DNA from: Limnephilus marmoratus
Lineage: Eukaryota; Arthropoda; Insecta; Trichoptera; Limnephilidae
NCBI GenBank assembly: GCA_917880885.1
Contig: OU862912.1
Span: forward strand, 49,649,117-49,713,116
Direction of reading: 5' to 3'
DNA: 64,000 nucleotides
In this document: piece by piece, positions 1 to 13,680 of the stretch
How the letters are laid out: every line of letters starts with the position of its first letter
Numbering within the stretch: position 1 is the stretch's first letter
The notes under the pieces: model-generated
Databases searched by the model: none
Told to the model about the DNA's origin: nothing
Seen by the model: the letters and a program-made list of their open reading frames with translations, nothing else
Position numbers and translations under genes: made by a program

Positions 1-40
1 ACTTTACAATAATATAGCTCGTACACCAGAATAACATATA

Positions 41-718
41 ATATACCAGACTATTGTAAGACCCGCAATAATGTATGGCTCCAAATGCTGGACTATGTAC
101 AACTCGGTGACTAGACAACTCAGAATGAAACCAACTCAGAAGCACCTCAGAAAGGTCATTAAGAGTGATGATAAAAAAATATAAAAAAATTGTTTAAATA
201 GGCTAAGTTAGATTAGGGTTACCGGCTATTTTAAAATAATTTTTTCATAGCTTTTAATGACCTTTGTGACATGTTTCTGAGTTGGTTTCAATCTGAGTTG
301 ACATGGAACCGTACAATTCCTACTCTAGGCAACTCGAAACAGCAGAAATGCGAATGCTTAGATGGTCGGCAGGAGTATCACTAAAAGATAAGATCAAAAG
401 TTCACGCATTCGTGGTAGCCTGGGTGTCACAGACATAAATAGTAAGCTGGAGGAACGACAGTTGAGATGGTATGGACGCATAAGACGGAGACCATCAGAC
501 CACACAGTGAGGCAGGCAATGTCTATGGAGCTTCATCGACAGTCATCCAGGGGAAGACCGAAGAACTCCTGGATGACTCAATGCTCCAAAATTCTTCAGA
601 GAAACGGCCTGGATGAAGGCGATACTCAGAACAGAAGAAATTACAACCTGAGAACGAGAAGAGCCGACGCCAACAGCCTACCTAGGCAATGAGTTGGGAC
701 AGCGCAAGGAAGAAGAAG
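41..718 (+). mobile_element. 5'-truncated RTE-type LINE, 3' end of ORF2
   Basis: The segment encodes the C-terminal tail typical of RTE/BovB-type reverse transcriptase polyproteins. Positions about 46-115 read RPAIMYGSKCW-like, and 303-692 contain an AEMRMLRWSAGV motif and an LRWYGRIRRR motif, followed by a stop and a (GAA)-rich tail at 709-718. The reverse transcriptase core and endonuclease are absent, as expected for a 5'-truncated insertion. An 18-bp direct repeat, ACACCAGAATAACATATA, flanks it at 23-40 and 719-736 and is read as the target-site duplication. A short inverted-repeat element (117-300) splits the coding remnant, and about 30 bp of coding sequence (YNS..RQL) is repeated on both sides of it. 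The assignment rests on the protein motifs plus the duplication; the exact RTE subfamily is not known. Confidence 0.8.
117..300. mobile_element. Short inverted-repeat element (MITE-like) nested in RTE
   Basis: The two ends are about 50-bp imperfect terminal inverted repeats: 117-166 pairs with 251-300, both outer ends reading CAACTCAGA followed after one base by TGAAACCAACTCAGA. The middle is A/T-rich and non-coding. It interrupts the RTE C-terminal reading frame, so it arrived after the RTE copy. No clear target duplication is visible beyond a possible GAC, so the transposase superfamily is not assigned. Confidence 0.7.
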
Positions 719-736
719 ACACCAGAATAACATATA

Positions 737-1429
737 GGCTGTAATTTATAGAGCTAGCTAGGAAGGGGACGCGGGAGGGGAACGGGGACGCACGGGAAAG
801 GTGATTCAGGGAGAAACAATGTATTTCTTTGAATATGGCATAGCAACGCATGCCGGTAAACAGCTAGTAAACACATAATTTTCGAATGCAAACGTAAAAA
901 AAGTTTTAAAAATGGCTAACCATACGTTTTTTTCCAACTAAAAATAATTACTGATAATGAAAAACATTTACATATTTTTTTAGATAAAGTGTTATAAACG
1001 TTTTTGGGATGTCACTCTTTGACATTTCGTGTAAAAATAATTAATAAAAAAAATCCCAAAAATATCTAATATTTTTAAAGGCGTACAATTTAAATATTTT
1101 GTGGTTAATTTTAAGATTTGAAAAATAAAACTTAGAGTTTTCTCTTTCTATCACCGTTTAGATCATATTTCTCACCATGATAGTAAGGGAGACAACGATT
1201 TCTATGAGACCTATATTAGTCGTTCCCAAAAGCGAACAAATTAGCCTGAGAGGTTAATCCAAATATCTACCTTATGGAGGGAAATATGTGCATTCTGCTG
1301 CTGATGATGTATTATCTGTTCTTACCGCGCGAAAGGTGATTGATATTTTGCGGTTTCGACGAGATGCAGACCCACGAGTATGTGTGTATGTGTTTTCACG
1401 GTCATTCAGAGCTCACGGAGTGCCTTTAC
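737..1429. other. Unassigned AT-rich sequence
   Basis: No reading frame or repeat is recognised. A short G-rich patch lies at about 758-800. Confidence 0.5.
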
Positions 1430-1537
1430 ACTCGATGCTAAAGTAATACTCGATGCTAAAGTAATACTCGATGCTAAAGTAATACTCGATGCTAAAATAA
1501 TACTCGATGCTAAAGCAAAATTCAATGCTAAAGTCAT
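1430..1537. repeat. 18-bp minisatellite
   Basis: Six head-to-tail copies of ACTCGATGCTAAAGTAAT. The first three are identical, the fourth has one change, and the last two (1502-1537) drift further. There are no unique spacers, so this is a simple tandem repeat. Confidence 0.9.
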
Positions 1538-1870
1538 ACTGAACTCATTCATATGAAGATAATAATGGCACATTGGATCTATAAATTAAGATAGTTTTTC
1601 ACTGTGTTTTTCATGTCACAGTTATAATAGTAATATTATTTCCGACATTGCGTACTGTTTTGTAGCAATAACTTTGAGAACAATCGCGCAAATAAACCTA
1701 ATCACCCCTTACGTAGGAAATTAATATCACCATCCCATAGAAAAGTGTCATAAGTCAAAATTTTCTATTTTACATTTTATCTCTGAAAAGTAAAGTGATT
1801 GCGATTATCTATGCCCCACAGTAGTTGATCACTCCAACTCCGCAAGGCGTCGCTAGTATCATGTAGAATA
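1538..1870. other. Unassigned AT-rich sequence
   Basis: Nothing recognised between the minisatellite and the LINE-derived element. Confidence 0.5.
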
Positions 1871-2143
1871 ATGGATAACCAACACCTCCGCCATAGGTCA
1901 CCCCAAGTTATTGGTGATTTAGAAGGGGTGCACGGGTTCATGGATTAAGGTTTGTCTAGAACGGATGACCTGGACACGCTGAACCAAGATTCCTACCTAC
2001 TCCTCAAAACTTTTTACTTCCCAGAACTCTCCCCTCGTACCTTTCTTAAAAAACTCTCCACACAGCATCCCCAAAGATGACAGAGGCCCTGAGGTAAATT
2101 ATTTTCCTCAGTGCCTCCTGTGTGGAGCTCACGTAAAAAAAAA
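1871..2143 (+). mobile_element. SINE-like internally deleted LINE derivative (copy 1)
   Basis: The start (GGATAACCAACACCTC, then GGTCACCCCAAG) matches the 5' leader of the LINE whose body is at 59,757-63,340. The end (CTCTCCACACAGCATCCCC, the GGCCCTGAGG hairpin, GTGTGGAG and an A-run) matches that LINE's 3' UTR. The whole open reading frame is missing. The join lies in a pyrimidine-rich stretch around 2015-2050. The inner half of the leader is degenerate here, so this is an old copy. Confidence 0.75.
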
Positions 2144-3640
2144 CGACAGAACCGCTGGTTCATCATTCATCAATTTGTTTTCGCTTACCTGTAAAATTAA
2201 CTTTTTTGACCTACGACACTTTTCTACGGGATGTGCGATGTAGCGTGGTACAGCATGGTACAGCGTGGTATCCAATGAATCTGAATTTAAAATTTTGTAA
2301 AATAATATTTTCTGAAATCCTACTCTGATTCCGTTGTCTCTCTAATCACAAGTTTATAAATCATTACTCTAACTGTTTACTAAGTATGTTCAGTAAGTAT
2401 TTCAAATGATAGATTCGTAAAATTGTTAATAATCAAAACAAAACACAGTAGAAATTAAGAGCGCTAAATGCTTTGGAGCGTTGCCCCTTCAAAGCGAAGA
2501 TGTTCATACACATCAAAGCTTACTGTCTTGTCAACACGATGCAAGAATTTATCGACATTCATCTTGTGATCCCGTATCGGTCCATTAGCTACTTTGAGAT
2601 AACACCATTCCAGACAATTTACCCTGTCATTGTGAGGCTAGGCACGTTAGACTTTAGGACGGCACTACAACGACTCGTTTTGCTTAGTGTCACAGTCAAG
2701 TAGAGCTGCGGAGGTATCACAGTCGGCCAAACGACTTCCCTTGATGTGGCATGCAATAAAATCATCAACGCGAAACGCTTCAATGCCAAAATGCCATTGA
2801 TGTCACAATCATCTCGGTGAAATACGATTCAATGATGAAGCGTAAGTAACAACAATCTGGTTTCTACTAAGTGTCGTAGAAATCACGAGTTACAATAATT
2901 AACAAAATAACCCATTTCGCAAATTACTACTCAATTTCCCTGCATATTTAAACTAATAAACTGTACTGTATTGTTTGCTCGTGTAGTTTCAACTTCCTTC
3001 AACAGACATCGATAGTTTAGTTAGTAATACGACGTTTTGCTATATCCTAATAGATGGTAGTTGAGTATGAGACTGTACTGATACCGTACCACTAGTACGA
3101 ACCACAACAAAACTACTCAAAAAATAGTCTGGTACCACCTCATAACTTTTCTTATTGTTCATATTTATGGTTTTGCTTTGTATCATTTGTAACTAACCTA
3201 TATTTTTATTACTTTTATTGCATTTTCTCATAAAATTACTAATAGTTTTTAATCTAAATAGGCGTAAAAATATATAGTTGTCCTATCCTAAACACACGCA
3301 GCTGCTTTATTAGGAGAGTGATTGAAATATTATGTTATAAAATTGTAACTTTAATAAATGTTTAAATTAATAAATAAAAAATGATATCAGAAGAGTACCA
3401 TCTATCGTCGATCGTGTCTTGGTTCGAACGGTTACGATGATTGCCGAAGGCATTGGTAAGTTGGGCGTGCGCAGTCCACCCGAGGGAGCAGCAGAACTAC
3501 TTAGAGCTTAGTCTAGTAAGGAAGTCTGTACAGTTAAACATTCAATGTAAATATTTACGATAACTTAATAAAACAACTAATAATTCATCACACGAACCTC
3601 AAACTTATTTGGAAGATACCTAACTCATAAGTTGTATTAA
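2144..3640. other. Unassigned AT-rich sequence
   Basis: No repeat or gene recognised. Open frames are short (the longest, 2473-2703 on the + strand, has 76 codons) and match no family I know. Confidence 0.5.
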
Positions 3641-4010
3641 TATTGGAAACAAAGAGATATGAATCCTTTAATTTCAATACCCGCTATATCCGATTTTTTG
3701 ACAAAATGAACTGAGTACGACATCTTGTTCACATTTTTGCGAGGAACAAGACTAACGTAAAATTGAGTTTCAAAACCTCCCTTATCACGACTAAAAACCA
3801 TGTTTAAACTGCGAGTGAGAAACAAAACCCGCAATGTCATTCAAGAAGTTACTATCAAAACCCGCTATATCGGAATTCAACCAATCACGAGCAGTTATTT
3901 TGCCAAGATGGCGGGTGTAGAAACACGCCCCTCGGGTCAGTTGAGTTTCAAAAGCCTCTATATTCCACATAAATCACGAAGTAAATATCAAAATCCGCTA
4001 TATTCATTTT
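3641..4010. repeat. Degenerate direct repeats with a CCCGCTATAT motif
   Basis: The motif TCAAAACCCGCTATATC or close variants occurs near 3673, 3855 and 3980. A companion motif, GAGTTTCAAAA followed by CCTC, occurs at about 3765 and 3943. Spacing is irregular, about 125-180 bp. This looks like an eroded tandem duplication and shows no coding potential. Confidence 0.4.
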
Positions 4011-5697
4011 ATTTATCCAAATTACTTAAATATTTCTTTTATATCACAACACAAACGCTTCAGTTACATTAACACATTATCTCATACGCCATATTCCTCT
4101 CCTACATCGACTCTTGACATAACTCGTTCAAGTACATATTTCATAATTTTGATCGTGCAATGTCTTCGTAAAACGTCCTACACTGCGTCTTTTGCAAGTC
4201 ATATGTTCTTCTGTTACTCCTATCTACGTCAATTTTCTCTACAATAATGTCTAAACCTTTCAGTGGCCCATCTTCTTATATTGGTCTCCTCAGAAAATGA
4301 GGAAGGAAGTAGAACACACTCACACGATAAATAACAGTCCTATAATAGCAAAACTAAACAAAGGCATTTTCTGATAATGTTAGTAAAATAGCAGTGGGAG
4401 GAACTGACATCTTCGCGGAATGGACAAATGCACTTTGATACACACTGACTCTGGGATTAGGAAGACAGCAATGTGCATGGAATCCAGGCAATGCCTGTGA
4501 ACCCACACACACACGGAGTGCTTAGACGTTTCATTACATTACTGTACCATCCCTTGCAGTAGATACTAGGTACATCCTGACGGCACATGACTAGCACGAG
4601 TCGGGCTTCCCACGAAGGCTTCTGGTCTAGGAAGGCAAGGGATGAGGGAGGGATTGCTTACGTTTCACTTCTCTTCCCTTAAACCCTACTAAGTGGATCG
4701 ATATTCGAACCATAAATAAAACTGATAAAAAAACCCGAGATGGAAGAATCGTCCCACTTAATTAAAAGCGTTAACCAAACAACGGCTAAATCGAAAAAGT
4801 TTTTTTAATTCATTCAAAGCACGTTTAACGACTAAATTATAATCAAAATACCGAAAGGCTCGGTTCGTCCTAATATTGTATCATGTTTTTTTACCGCGAA
4901 AGTTCAACGATCCCTAATGAATATTTATCACTTCGTAGAACAACTAATTGCATTGTCTTAGATGAATTAAATTTACGATGATACTTTGTTTCCGCGAATC
5001 GCAAATGAGTGCTGAAAAAGGGTAATTTATGGCTTGGCTAAATTTCTGCTTGGTACTTATTACCACTTTAGATGTTATCCAGAATTATTATGCAAAACTA
5101 AAATAAAATTTCAGAAATAATTTGACAGCCAACCTTGTAGGTATACAATAAGTATCAACAAACACAAAGATTGAACTAAAAGAAGTTCCCATGGCAAACA
5201 ATAGATTCGTTGGACCCAATAAGCCTACGGTCTAACGCACGACAATACTTACTTGTAACATTAGGAAACAAGAAGGCTTTACATGGTTAACATTGTTGCA
5301 GTGAAATGAAAGTTGGGAATAGCTAAAAGTTCATAGTCACACGAGGAAGAATTAAAGAAGATGCCTAAAATGGGGTGCCGACCAAGACCGTTGGCCTCCC
5401 GATATTACAATTATTATAAAATAATATGTTAAACGATTTCAAATTTAATAGATTTTAAAAATACCTTTAGTAGTAGGTTGGTTTGGATATCAAACGAATG
5501 TATTTAAAGTGTCGATTTTTTTTATTATTTGTACGCTAGTACGTATATACAATATTTAGACAAGTAGATTTCCTTGACGTATTTGAATGAAAATACATAA
5601 TTTTTATACTTTTGGTATTCGGCGGTCATCCTCTTTGGCGCACACTTACTTATATTTTGTGTAAGTAAGTATTTTCCCTATACCGACTACATTTTGT
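4011..5697. other. Unassigned AT-rich sequence
   Basis: No recognised gene or repeat. An ACACAC run lies near 4505. Confidence 0.5.
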
Positions 5698-5985
5698 TTA
5701 TAAGTATGACGGCCGAGGTGTCTATCAGTAAAGCTCTTGACTCGCAATCCGAAGGTCGCGGTAATTTGTGTTATTTCACAATTTATTCATTTTAAATAAT
5801 GTATAGTGGGTATATGCAGCACATTCCAGAGTGGAAGATACTCTTAAGTATCGCCCTGGCGTAAGACCACCATTCAGAATTGAAACGTTGCTTGAAATGG
5901 CGTTAGCCGTGTTTGGTGACCAGATCTGAATACCCCAATTGGGGATGGCATAGTCTCCGTGAGGTATTACTATAAAAAATAAAAT
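5698..5985 (+). mobile_element. tRNA-headed SINE (family S), near-complete copy
   Basis: The 5' part (5705-5760, GGCCGAGGTG ... AAGCTCTTGACTCGCAATC) is the 5' half and anticodon arm of a tRNA-like promoter whose B-box end is degraded. The body follows: TGTGTTATTTCACAATTTAT, TATCGCCCTGGCGTAAGACC, CATTCAGAATTGAAACGTTG, CCAGATCTGAATA and CCCCAATTGGGGATGGCATA, ending in a short A-rich tail at about 5970-5985. Relatives in the window lie at 20,088-20,210, 20,965-21,383, 30,695-30,838 and 59,520-59,730. Confidence 0.7.
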
Positions 5986-7180
5986 TAATAAAATGCCGGC
6001 ACGCGGCGGCCAACCGTCGCGTCGGGGATCATCAGCAATGGAACCGTAAAATAGATACCAACATTGAAATACTATATTATCTCTGCCAGTGAATTTCCTG
6101 GTAGAATTGATTAAAACTTTTTATAAATTGTTAATTTATTCATTAATTTACTTCGAGTTTGTCTTGACTCAAACTTAAGAGATTAAAATCGTTAATTTAG
6201 AATACGTTTACAAAAAGGCAGAATTAAAATAATTCATCAAGAGTTTTGTATTTGCCCTAAAAGGGTTTTACCACCACGGCACTAGGCTTGTCCGTTTTGC
6301 ATAATACATTAAATTTAAAAGCCTCTAAGACCACCAGGGCGGTTGTTATTATAATACGTATATAGATTGCATAATTACGTTAGATACAACATGACCTCTT
6401 ATGTAATTTTAGACTGCAAGCCTCCATCGACCGTCTGTCTGCAAGGAGTGAAAACTATAGAAACTATAGAGACAGCATATGACAGCATGCCGGTCTGATA
6501 AGATAGCGGGTCACGGAGCCAGTATGCTGCTAATGGTGGTGACCGCAGCCTTCCAGAACCAAGCGCCACTCTTTAGTGAGCGCTGGGCCCGAGCTCACCC
6601 CAGACCACGCCCTACATAAAAATTAAACTTTTTTAAATTTTAATTTATATTACTTTTTCTTTCTGTTCTATGAAATTTGGTTTCTTTACTTAAAATCTGT
6701 TGTAAATAGTATAACTATATCCTCCCCACAACCTGTAATAAAACATCGCAGGCTTGCGTCTGCGTGGTGGCATTTCAGAACGCGGCTTCGAATGCATGTC
6801 TGACGCCACTACGCGCCGCGCCACAAATAACATCACATAACTGTCAGCAGGTCAGATGGGGACGTGTCCCCTCTAGGTATAACTGCTACGAATTTGTGAA
6901 TATGTAATATCTCTCCGGATATGGAAAGATTGACGGTAATACATAGTTGTATCAAGCGGCTATATATTACAAGTGACGTCATTGCCTGTCTCGGTTACTT
7001 TGTCCCGTTGACTAGCTACACTGGATGACAGTGGATCCGAGGAAGGGGCTATTTTTGGAACCAGTTCCTATCGGATTCTTAAAATGGTCACCAACACTAA
7101 CTGAGCGAAGCCGAAGCAAAAGCCGCCCCTAGGGCCTAGCAGTAAAAACCTACGGAGCGGGTACATTTTAAGATGTTCTC
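5986..7180. other. Unassigned sequence with repeat-like GC patches
   Basis: GC-richer patches at about 5995-6040, 6480-6610 and 6750-6830 sit in AT-rich DNA and look like eroded repeat pieces. A fragment at 7103-7125 (GAGCGAAGCCGAAGCAAAAG) resembles the terminus shared by the C/T-rich repeats at 22.8 and 45.7 kb. Confidence 0.4.
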
Positions 7181-10100
7181 TTATAATGGAATGGGGTCTA
7201 TTTTCGTGTAAAATGTTCCTAGTACCGAAGGGTTAGGAACTTGGATAGGTCTTCTAACAGACCGCAAATGACATTGGCACGCAAACGTCGTAAACCTGAC
7301 CACTTCGCACCACGAGTTAGAGAGTGTGTGGGCGTGATGATGTATGAGCCCCATTTGGAGATCGAGCCCCCGAGATATCCAAAGCGGTCGTGGCGGGTAG
7401 CCGCAGAGCCGAGGGTTCCCAGGCAAAAACTCCATAAGTATTCCCATTCCCAGCAAAAAGACAAACTTATTTGTCTTCAATCAGTCATGGCTCTAAGATT
7501 AAATACGCAATTAACCTTTACAGGTCCGATAAATACATTAATTGAATGATCTCGTTAAGGTGCTTTTTACAACTCAGCAATCAGAATAAATCATTCTGTT
7601 TCAAGGACAATAGATTCCCAAATTATTAAGCTGTTGCACGTGAAAAAATACAGTTTTAGAATCACATTATCACGGTCATACTGAGGTAAGAAGGAACTGT
7701 TGTTAAATCGCTGTAAATAATGTAAATTTACAAATTTCAATGTAAAAATGCACTGTCCGTGAGTTTTAATGGAAACACAATGCAAATTAACAACCGCATT
7801 AAAAACTGGCAACGACATCAAGCAAAGACAATAGCTACTGTAATGTCTGTAATCTTGTACACGAAAAAATTATAGATCTTCCTTAATTAGATAACATTAT
7901 AAATGATATTTACAGATTAATATCTAAAAAATAAAAATACATAAGTTTATAAAAGTCCAAAATTCATTTCTTTGCGGTATTCGAGGTCAATTGGGTCATG
8001 GAATACAATACGGGCAACAAGACAATATAAAATTCTAGAATTGCCCAAAAAGACCGTCTCGACAGCTCAGTATTAATGGTGTGTGCAAAAAAGGAAAAAT
8101 GAAGAATGTACACGAAAAAGGTGTGACGACCGATATGGCACACATGAATTGAAGACGCTAAGAAAGGAATCAAGTTTAGAAACGAAATGAAACTATTTTC
8201 GAAAAGATATTGGAATAGATTTATTTTCAACGAGTCAGACGAAGGTCTGTTGATGGTAGATGCTGCAAAATATCTTTCTTATCCTAATACTTTTACTTTG
8301 CCAGCTAAATATAGAGTTTCTCCAAGAGGCTTAAGTAAATTCGAGATATAACTGGAAAACAATTATAAATTAAACGAGCAGACAAAATAAGTTACAGTTT
8401 CATAGGAGGTTCTGTGAAAATCCCGCAGATAAAACCATTATCCAGCTGTGCAGGATTTTGTTAATGGAACTTTAACAGGAAAGAAAAATAAAACCACACC
8501 CGTGAATGATTTCTCTTGCAGCAGGGCCGCAGGAATCAGCGCCGATATTAAAAAGATAAGTATATAATGAATTGCACAAAACCGTTTCAAACCTTAAACC
8601 CTGACAGAGGGTACCAACATTATTATCAGAAAAGGAGAAGTAAAAATTCTTCGCCCACAATGCAGGCGGAATTAATGCACCACGGTCAGGTATCCGAACG
8701 CAACAATCCGTTTGTGGTCGGACAATGGGCAAAAAGATCCAAAAATAATAAGCCAGCAATTTCTAAAGTCATGGCGTTTTTTATAACATAATTATTTTGA
8801 AAAATAAATTTGAATATTGATACAATGGCTAATGGGGACCATCACGGAAAATTTTGGCAATATTGAAAAAGAACAACTAAGATCATAATGCATATTTTGA
8901 ATTAAAGCCAAAACTCTTTGACTTTGCAATGATTAGGTGTGATTGTGATGTTCCATTGTAACTCATCTCATAACGATACGCCTATCTCATAAACGATGGA
9001 TGTAACAGCAAGACAGGAAAATGTATAGCTTTCAGGGGAAGGACCAAATCTAAAGGAATTCATTTTAAAGAAATGGCCATTAGCACCCAAACTTCAACTC
9101 CTCTCAACTTAGATTCTTATCAAATTATTTAATTTAACACTAGGCTGTGCTGTCATTGAATGTTATCTCATTTATGAATGGCAGCTCTTTATGGGATCCA
9201 TTAGAATTCTAAGAATACATTAAAAACTCTATTTAGAAGACACCTGTTTCTTCACTTCCTCGAAGATACTTTGATTAGCCCATTAATCTTGTACAAAACT
9301 CATTCAACTCATTGTCTCTATTTTTAAAATGCCATGTTCGCAAAACTAATTGCTCAAACTACTGACTACGCAGAACAAGGAGCTCATATCAATTGTCAAT
9401 CAATGAGGATCATTGATTTTAATTTATTTCAATTGATATAAACAAATCCGCATCTCGGTCAGATTAAGAAGAAGTTTCTTTTGACAAGAGTAAAAAAACG
9501 TTATACAGCAGTCAAAAATATTAAAAGAGAGATAGCTTAAAATAACAAAGTCAAATGGTCTTTGAAAAGAGAACGAAAAACAAACATTATTACTTATTAA
9601 GTATCCATACTGCAGGAAAACGAACAAGCTTGCTATACGAAAACAAAGAATACCTACCTGAAAGCCTGTTTATTTTTTACTCTGGCTTAACCTAACCTAC
9701 TTGAAAATTTTGAACATGCGGCTGTTACTCTGTGAGGAAGTGGTCAACCGAATTAGTGGAAGTGAATAGGTCGTCCTTATACCTCAACAAAGCCCTAACG
9801 CAGAAGTGCAGTCGTGAGTCGTGACTGCGGTATTTAAACCCAAAAAAGGTAAGGTCAACTTATTTCCCTAGATGTGCTATATAAACGTACCCAGAAACTT
9901 AATAGTTAAAACCGTATTTGGAATGGTGTCATTACTTTATCGCATTCGAGCAAACCAATGGTGGATTTAATTTCACGAGTATTCTCGTGAATACGGAACT
10001 TAGCAACAATGAAATTTTATGATTGTAGAAAAACCTTTTCATTCAATGGACAGTACAATAAAATATGCCAGCGGAGTTGTGTTTATTACCTTTTTGTTCG

Positions 10101-13100
10101 CGGCAAAATAATACAACAAGGATTATCTTTTAAACGTGATGGCAGCATACAATTCAATGCAGGATAGCCAATTATTATCTGGCTGCTGCAACGAAATGCA
10201 AGTCATACCGACCCATTCCAAAGCCGCATCCTTCTCGGGCCAGTATAACACCGAGGTTCCCTAGCATAAATAACATTATACCAGGATGACAGAGACAAAA
10301 CGGAAAAAAAAATAACACGAGAAAAGCATCAACAAAGCCCTTCTCAAGCCTGGAGCCTAGTTCGCGTTGGCTCGACAGGTAAAGACGACGCAGTTTTATG
10401 CCAAGTTCGTTTTGCATAAGCCCACGCAGTTTGAGGCGATGCCAAGTTTCAGTGGAGAAAAAAAACACCGATATAATAAAAAACGAGAGGATCGTTAAGT
10501 CCCCTTTTAATGTGCAGCAAAGGTAAACACAAGGCGAGAAGACAAAGTTACTCGTACAATGCGAAGAAAGTCGGGTTAAAAGTTTTAATCGAATGCGCGT
10601 CCATTTGCTACAGTTCCAGTCAAACGACTAAGTTCCCAACAGATTCCGGACAAAGAGACAAACGTAGAAATGAAATCTGTACATTTATTTATCTATTTGT
10701 GTTATACATTTTTTATCTCATTTTTTTATATTGGACATTTATTACAAATTACAATTTATTAAAGTTACCTCGACTGCCATTGTGGCTTAATTTGAGAGTC
10801 AATACACATTTCATTCTGAAGACAACAAAATACATGCTCATAACACAAAACTAACTGCAAACAATGGACTTGTACTCCCCAGATATCAAAATAAATACGG
10901 TCACAATACCTCCCTTAGAATAATGTCCCAAAATGTCCAAGATTACAATAATAATGTAAAATTTACGATATTTAAAAATGTAGAATATAACCTAGTGACA
11001 TGCTGCAATCTAGCAGGTTAACGAAACTTTATGGTAATTTGCATAATTTGAAAAAAAAAACAAAGAATTTAAAATAAAGCGTAAGTCTGGCAACAGTTGA
11101 CTTGGTTCATCAGCATTTAGTAAGTTTATGTGAACCAATGGTCGAGAATTATTTTTCTTAGGTCGGTTCTCATTGCTGAGAATCGCGAGCTCTACTCCAA
11201 TTTTCATAGTGGACAAGACTCCTGTACTCCTTTCGGTCCTGTGCTGCATGGAGAGCCAAGGACACAGACGCCAGTGATACTTGGTGGAGTGAGCTTTGTC
11301 AGTCGGGTTTAATGCAAACGCAATACCAAACACAAAAGATCATCAACCAGCGGAAATTTTCGTGCAATACCAGTTGTTGGTGTTGACTAGCGCCTAATTC
11401 TTACGTCGCGCATCGTTCGCGTGTTTTCGTCGTTTACGTCATTTGCGAGTTCGTTTACGTCGTTCGCAAGTTACGAAATGGACAATTAAATTCGGCAGTT
11501 GAATCCAATTTACTGTTTTACAGACTTGACTATGATAAATCCCAAACCATAGACCGGATATCAAATTATCGCCTAAGCTTCGGCCTGCAGCGGATGTCGC
11601 CATCCGTTTCGTACTTAGGGAAAATGCACATTTACGCAATGGACAAATTTAAGTATTTTTTAACAAATTTTTTTTAAATACCTAACCGCAATAACTGAAA
11701 AGCAAAACAGAAATTTATATTTTTTATTTATTGTTATCAAGTTTATTTTGTAGAACTCCATTTTAATTGTTATTTCTTTTATATCTTACGACTTTATGTC
11801 CGGGTTAAATCTCTCCCACAGGAAAAACTAAACCCTTCCACACACTTTTCCACAAATGATCATCTAGTCAATCCACGCTATGTAATTGCACCATATAAGT
11901 ATAATAAATACAAAATAATACAAGAACAACATGTCAAACTACCAGAGACCAAATGGGAAAATAATTCAACGTCTCCAGATATTTTCATATCAGAGAGTTC
12001 GGCTCGGTGGAACTTCTAATTGGACCTATTAATCCTACTGATCCCTCAATATAAATATTTTCAAAATCTTTCAATAATATTATCATTTATATCTTACTAT
12101 TTATAAAAAATAATATTCGCAAAAAAATTGATATTTATGCCCGAACTTCCCAAATTAAAATAAAATATGCATTTTCGCGTTGTTATTTTACAATACGGCC
12201 GCTAGTCGACGAATTTGGTTTTTTAAAGTGAACCCTACGCCGTCCACCGAAGAACTACAGACCACGCCACACCTATTTCGTACCAGTCACGCACCGGACG
12301 GAGCGGGAAATAAGCGTGTGGCTCCGCGTGGCTTAATTTCGTGAAAGCAATTTTAAATTTCCGTTTTATTACAATAAACAATGTGTAAAAAAGGAGTTAA
12401 AGGTTTTTACATGTTTTTACGAAATCAACCTGTAAAAAAATTTCTCAAATACCTTCTCCAACCTTTCCAAAAGCTTTTTCTCAAGTATTTTCAAACTCCT
12501 CCTTTAGGGGCGTGAATTCCGATTTAGATTTTTCCTGGACTATTGGATCGCCTTAAATTCAGTAATTTAAATGATTCCCTCCCTCTTCAGGGTATATAAT
12601 AATCTAGAAAATTAAATGAAATAAGACTAGGAGAAGAAGATGAGATGAATCAAATCGTACGTTAAATCCCCAATAAGATCAACAAATGTTAAATAAATAT
12701 CGATAGAGATGCTTTAAACATCGAGCAATAATATTATGAATATCAATTACTAAGTTCAAAAGATAAACACAGCTAACCTTTGAAATAAATTCTTATATGT
12801 GTGTACAATGTCGAACAATAGCAGTGCTCGAGATCGTATGTACATTTGCATAGAAAATATTGCAACACAGATGCAAAGGTCAGTTCGCTAATAACATACA
12901 CTCGATCATCGAGTCACTGTCCTGAATTAAAAATACAAGACAAGATGGAGTCTGTTGACGATTAAATAACGAGTCTAATGTAGGAGCTCTCTGTGGATGA
13001 CGCCTTGACGGAAAATATTTATTGATGTAAAAATAAATATGCAAATTTTGTGAATTTAGTTGACTAAAGTGATAATTACAAAAAAAGCAGAAAAAAAATA

Positions 13101-13480
13101 TTTCACATAATGTGAACTCTGACATAATTTAGCAGCGATTTGGTGTGGTAAACAAAAGCGGACAAAACTTGAAAAATTTAAGCCAAAAGTTTTAATTTTG
13201 TTATTTTAACACAATTTACATTGTTTACATATTATTAATTTTATAACTAACATGACAATTCTATTTTGCTTTAATGTTGTTCTTACAATCCATTTTGAAT
13301 CGGTTCCGGCAATGCAATATAATATTTTATCCCTTTGTAGAATAAAATCTTTTGGTTATTGACAAGTCTGATTTTGTTGCACGTTCTTGTATTATTTATG
13401 TCTTTCTGAAATTATTGGTATATTATGATTTTGTTTGGAGAAGTACTTTGGTATCAGGTTGTTTATTATTTTAATGTATG
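7181..13480. other. Long stretch without recognised genes or repeats
   Basis: Only short open frames occur (up to 114 codons, at 10,510-10,854) and none resembles a known family. A frame at 7241-7549 (+) starts with a basic segment but lies opposite another open frame of equal length, so I do not call it. A two-copy 21-bp repeat (CGTTTACGTC core) lies at about 11,428-11,470. A moderately GC-rich patch lies at 12,195-12,350. Confidence 0.5.
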
Positions 13481-13489
13481 TAGGCATGG

Positions 13490-13680
13490 AACTGGCAGAG
13501 AAAGGATGAAAGTAGATGTGTGGTAAAACCGTGTAAGGTCGTGTGAGAAATATGGAGGTCCGCAAAGAGTGCAGGGCTGATGTAGGTACATAAGCGTAAT
13601 GCGTAAGATTAAGAAAGGGACCCTCAGATGGTTTGGGTATATTGAGATACTATAAATTCAGTCCGTTCTGAAAATGGTAC
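13490..13680 (+). pseudogene. Decayed RTE-type LINE remnant
   Basis: Reading across frameshifts gives MEVRKECRADV and then RNAKIKKGTLRWFGYIEIL. These resemble the RTE C-terminal pattern of a MR..CG(V) block followed by LRW(F/Y)GH. There are several stops and no target duplication is visible. The call is based only on this short pattern, so confidence is low. Confidence 0.35.

Noticed and set aside
1430..1537. CRISPR-like array
   Set aside because: Units are contiguous 18-bp repeats without unique spacers, in eukaryotic DNA.
7181..7549. Overlapping 81-102-codon frames
   Set aside because: Frames open on both strands over the same bases without a family match; likely a composition effect.
10175..10468. 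97-codon frame on the minus strand
   Set aside because: Hydrophobic low-information translation with no family match.
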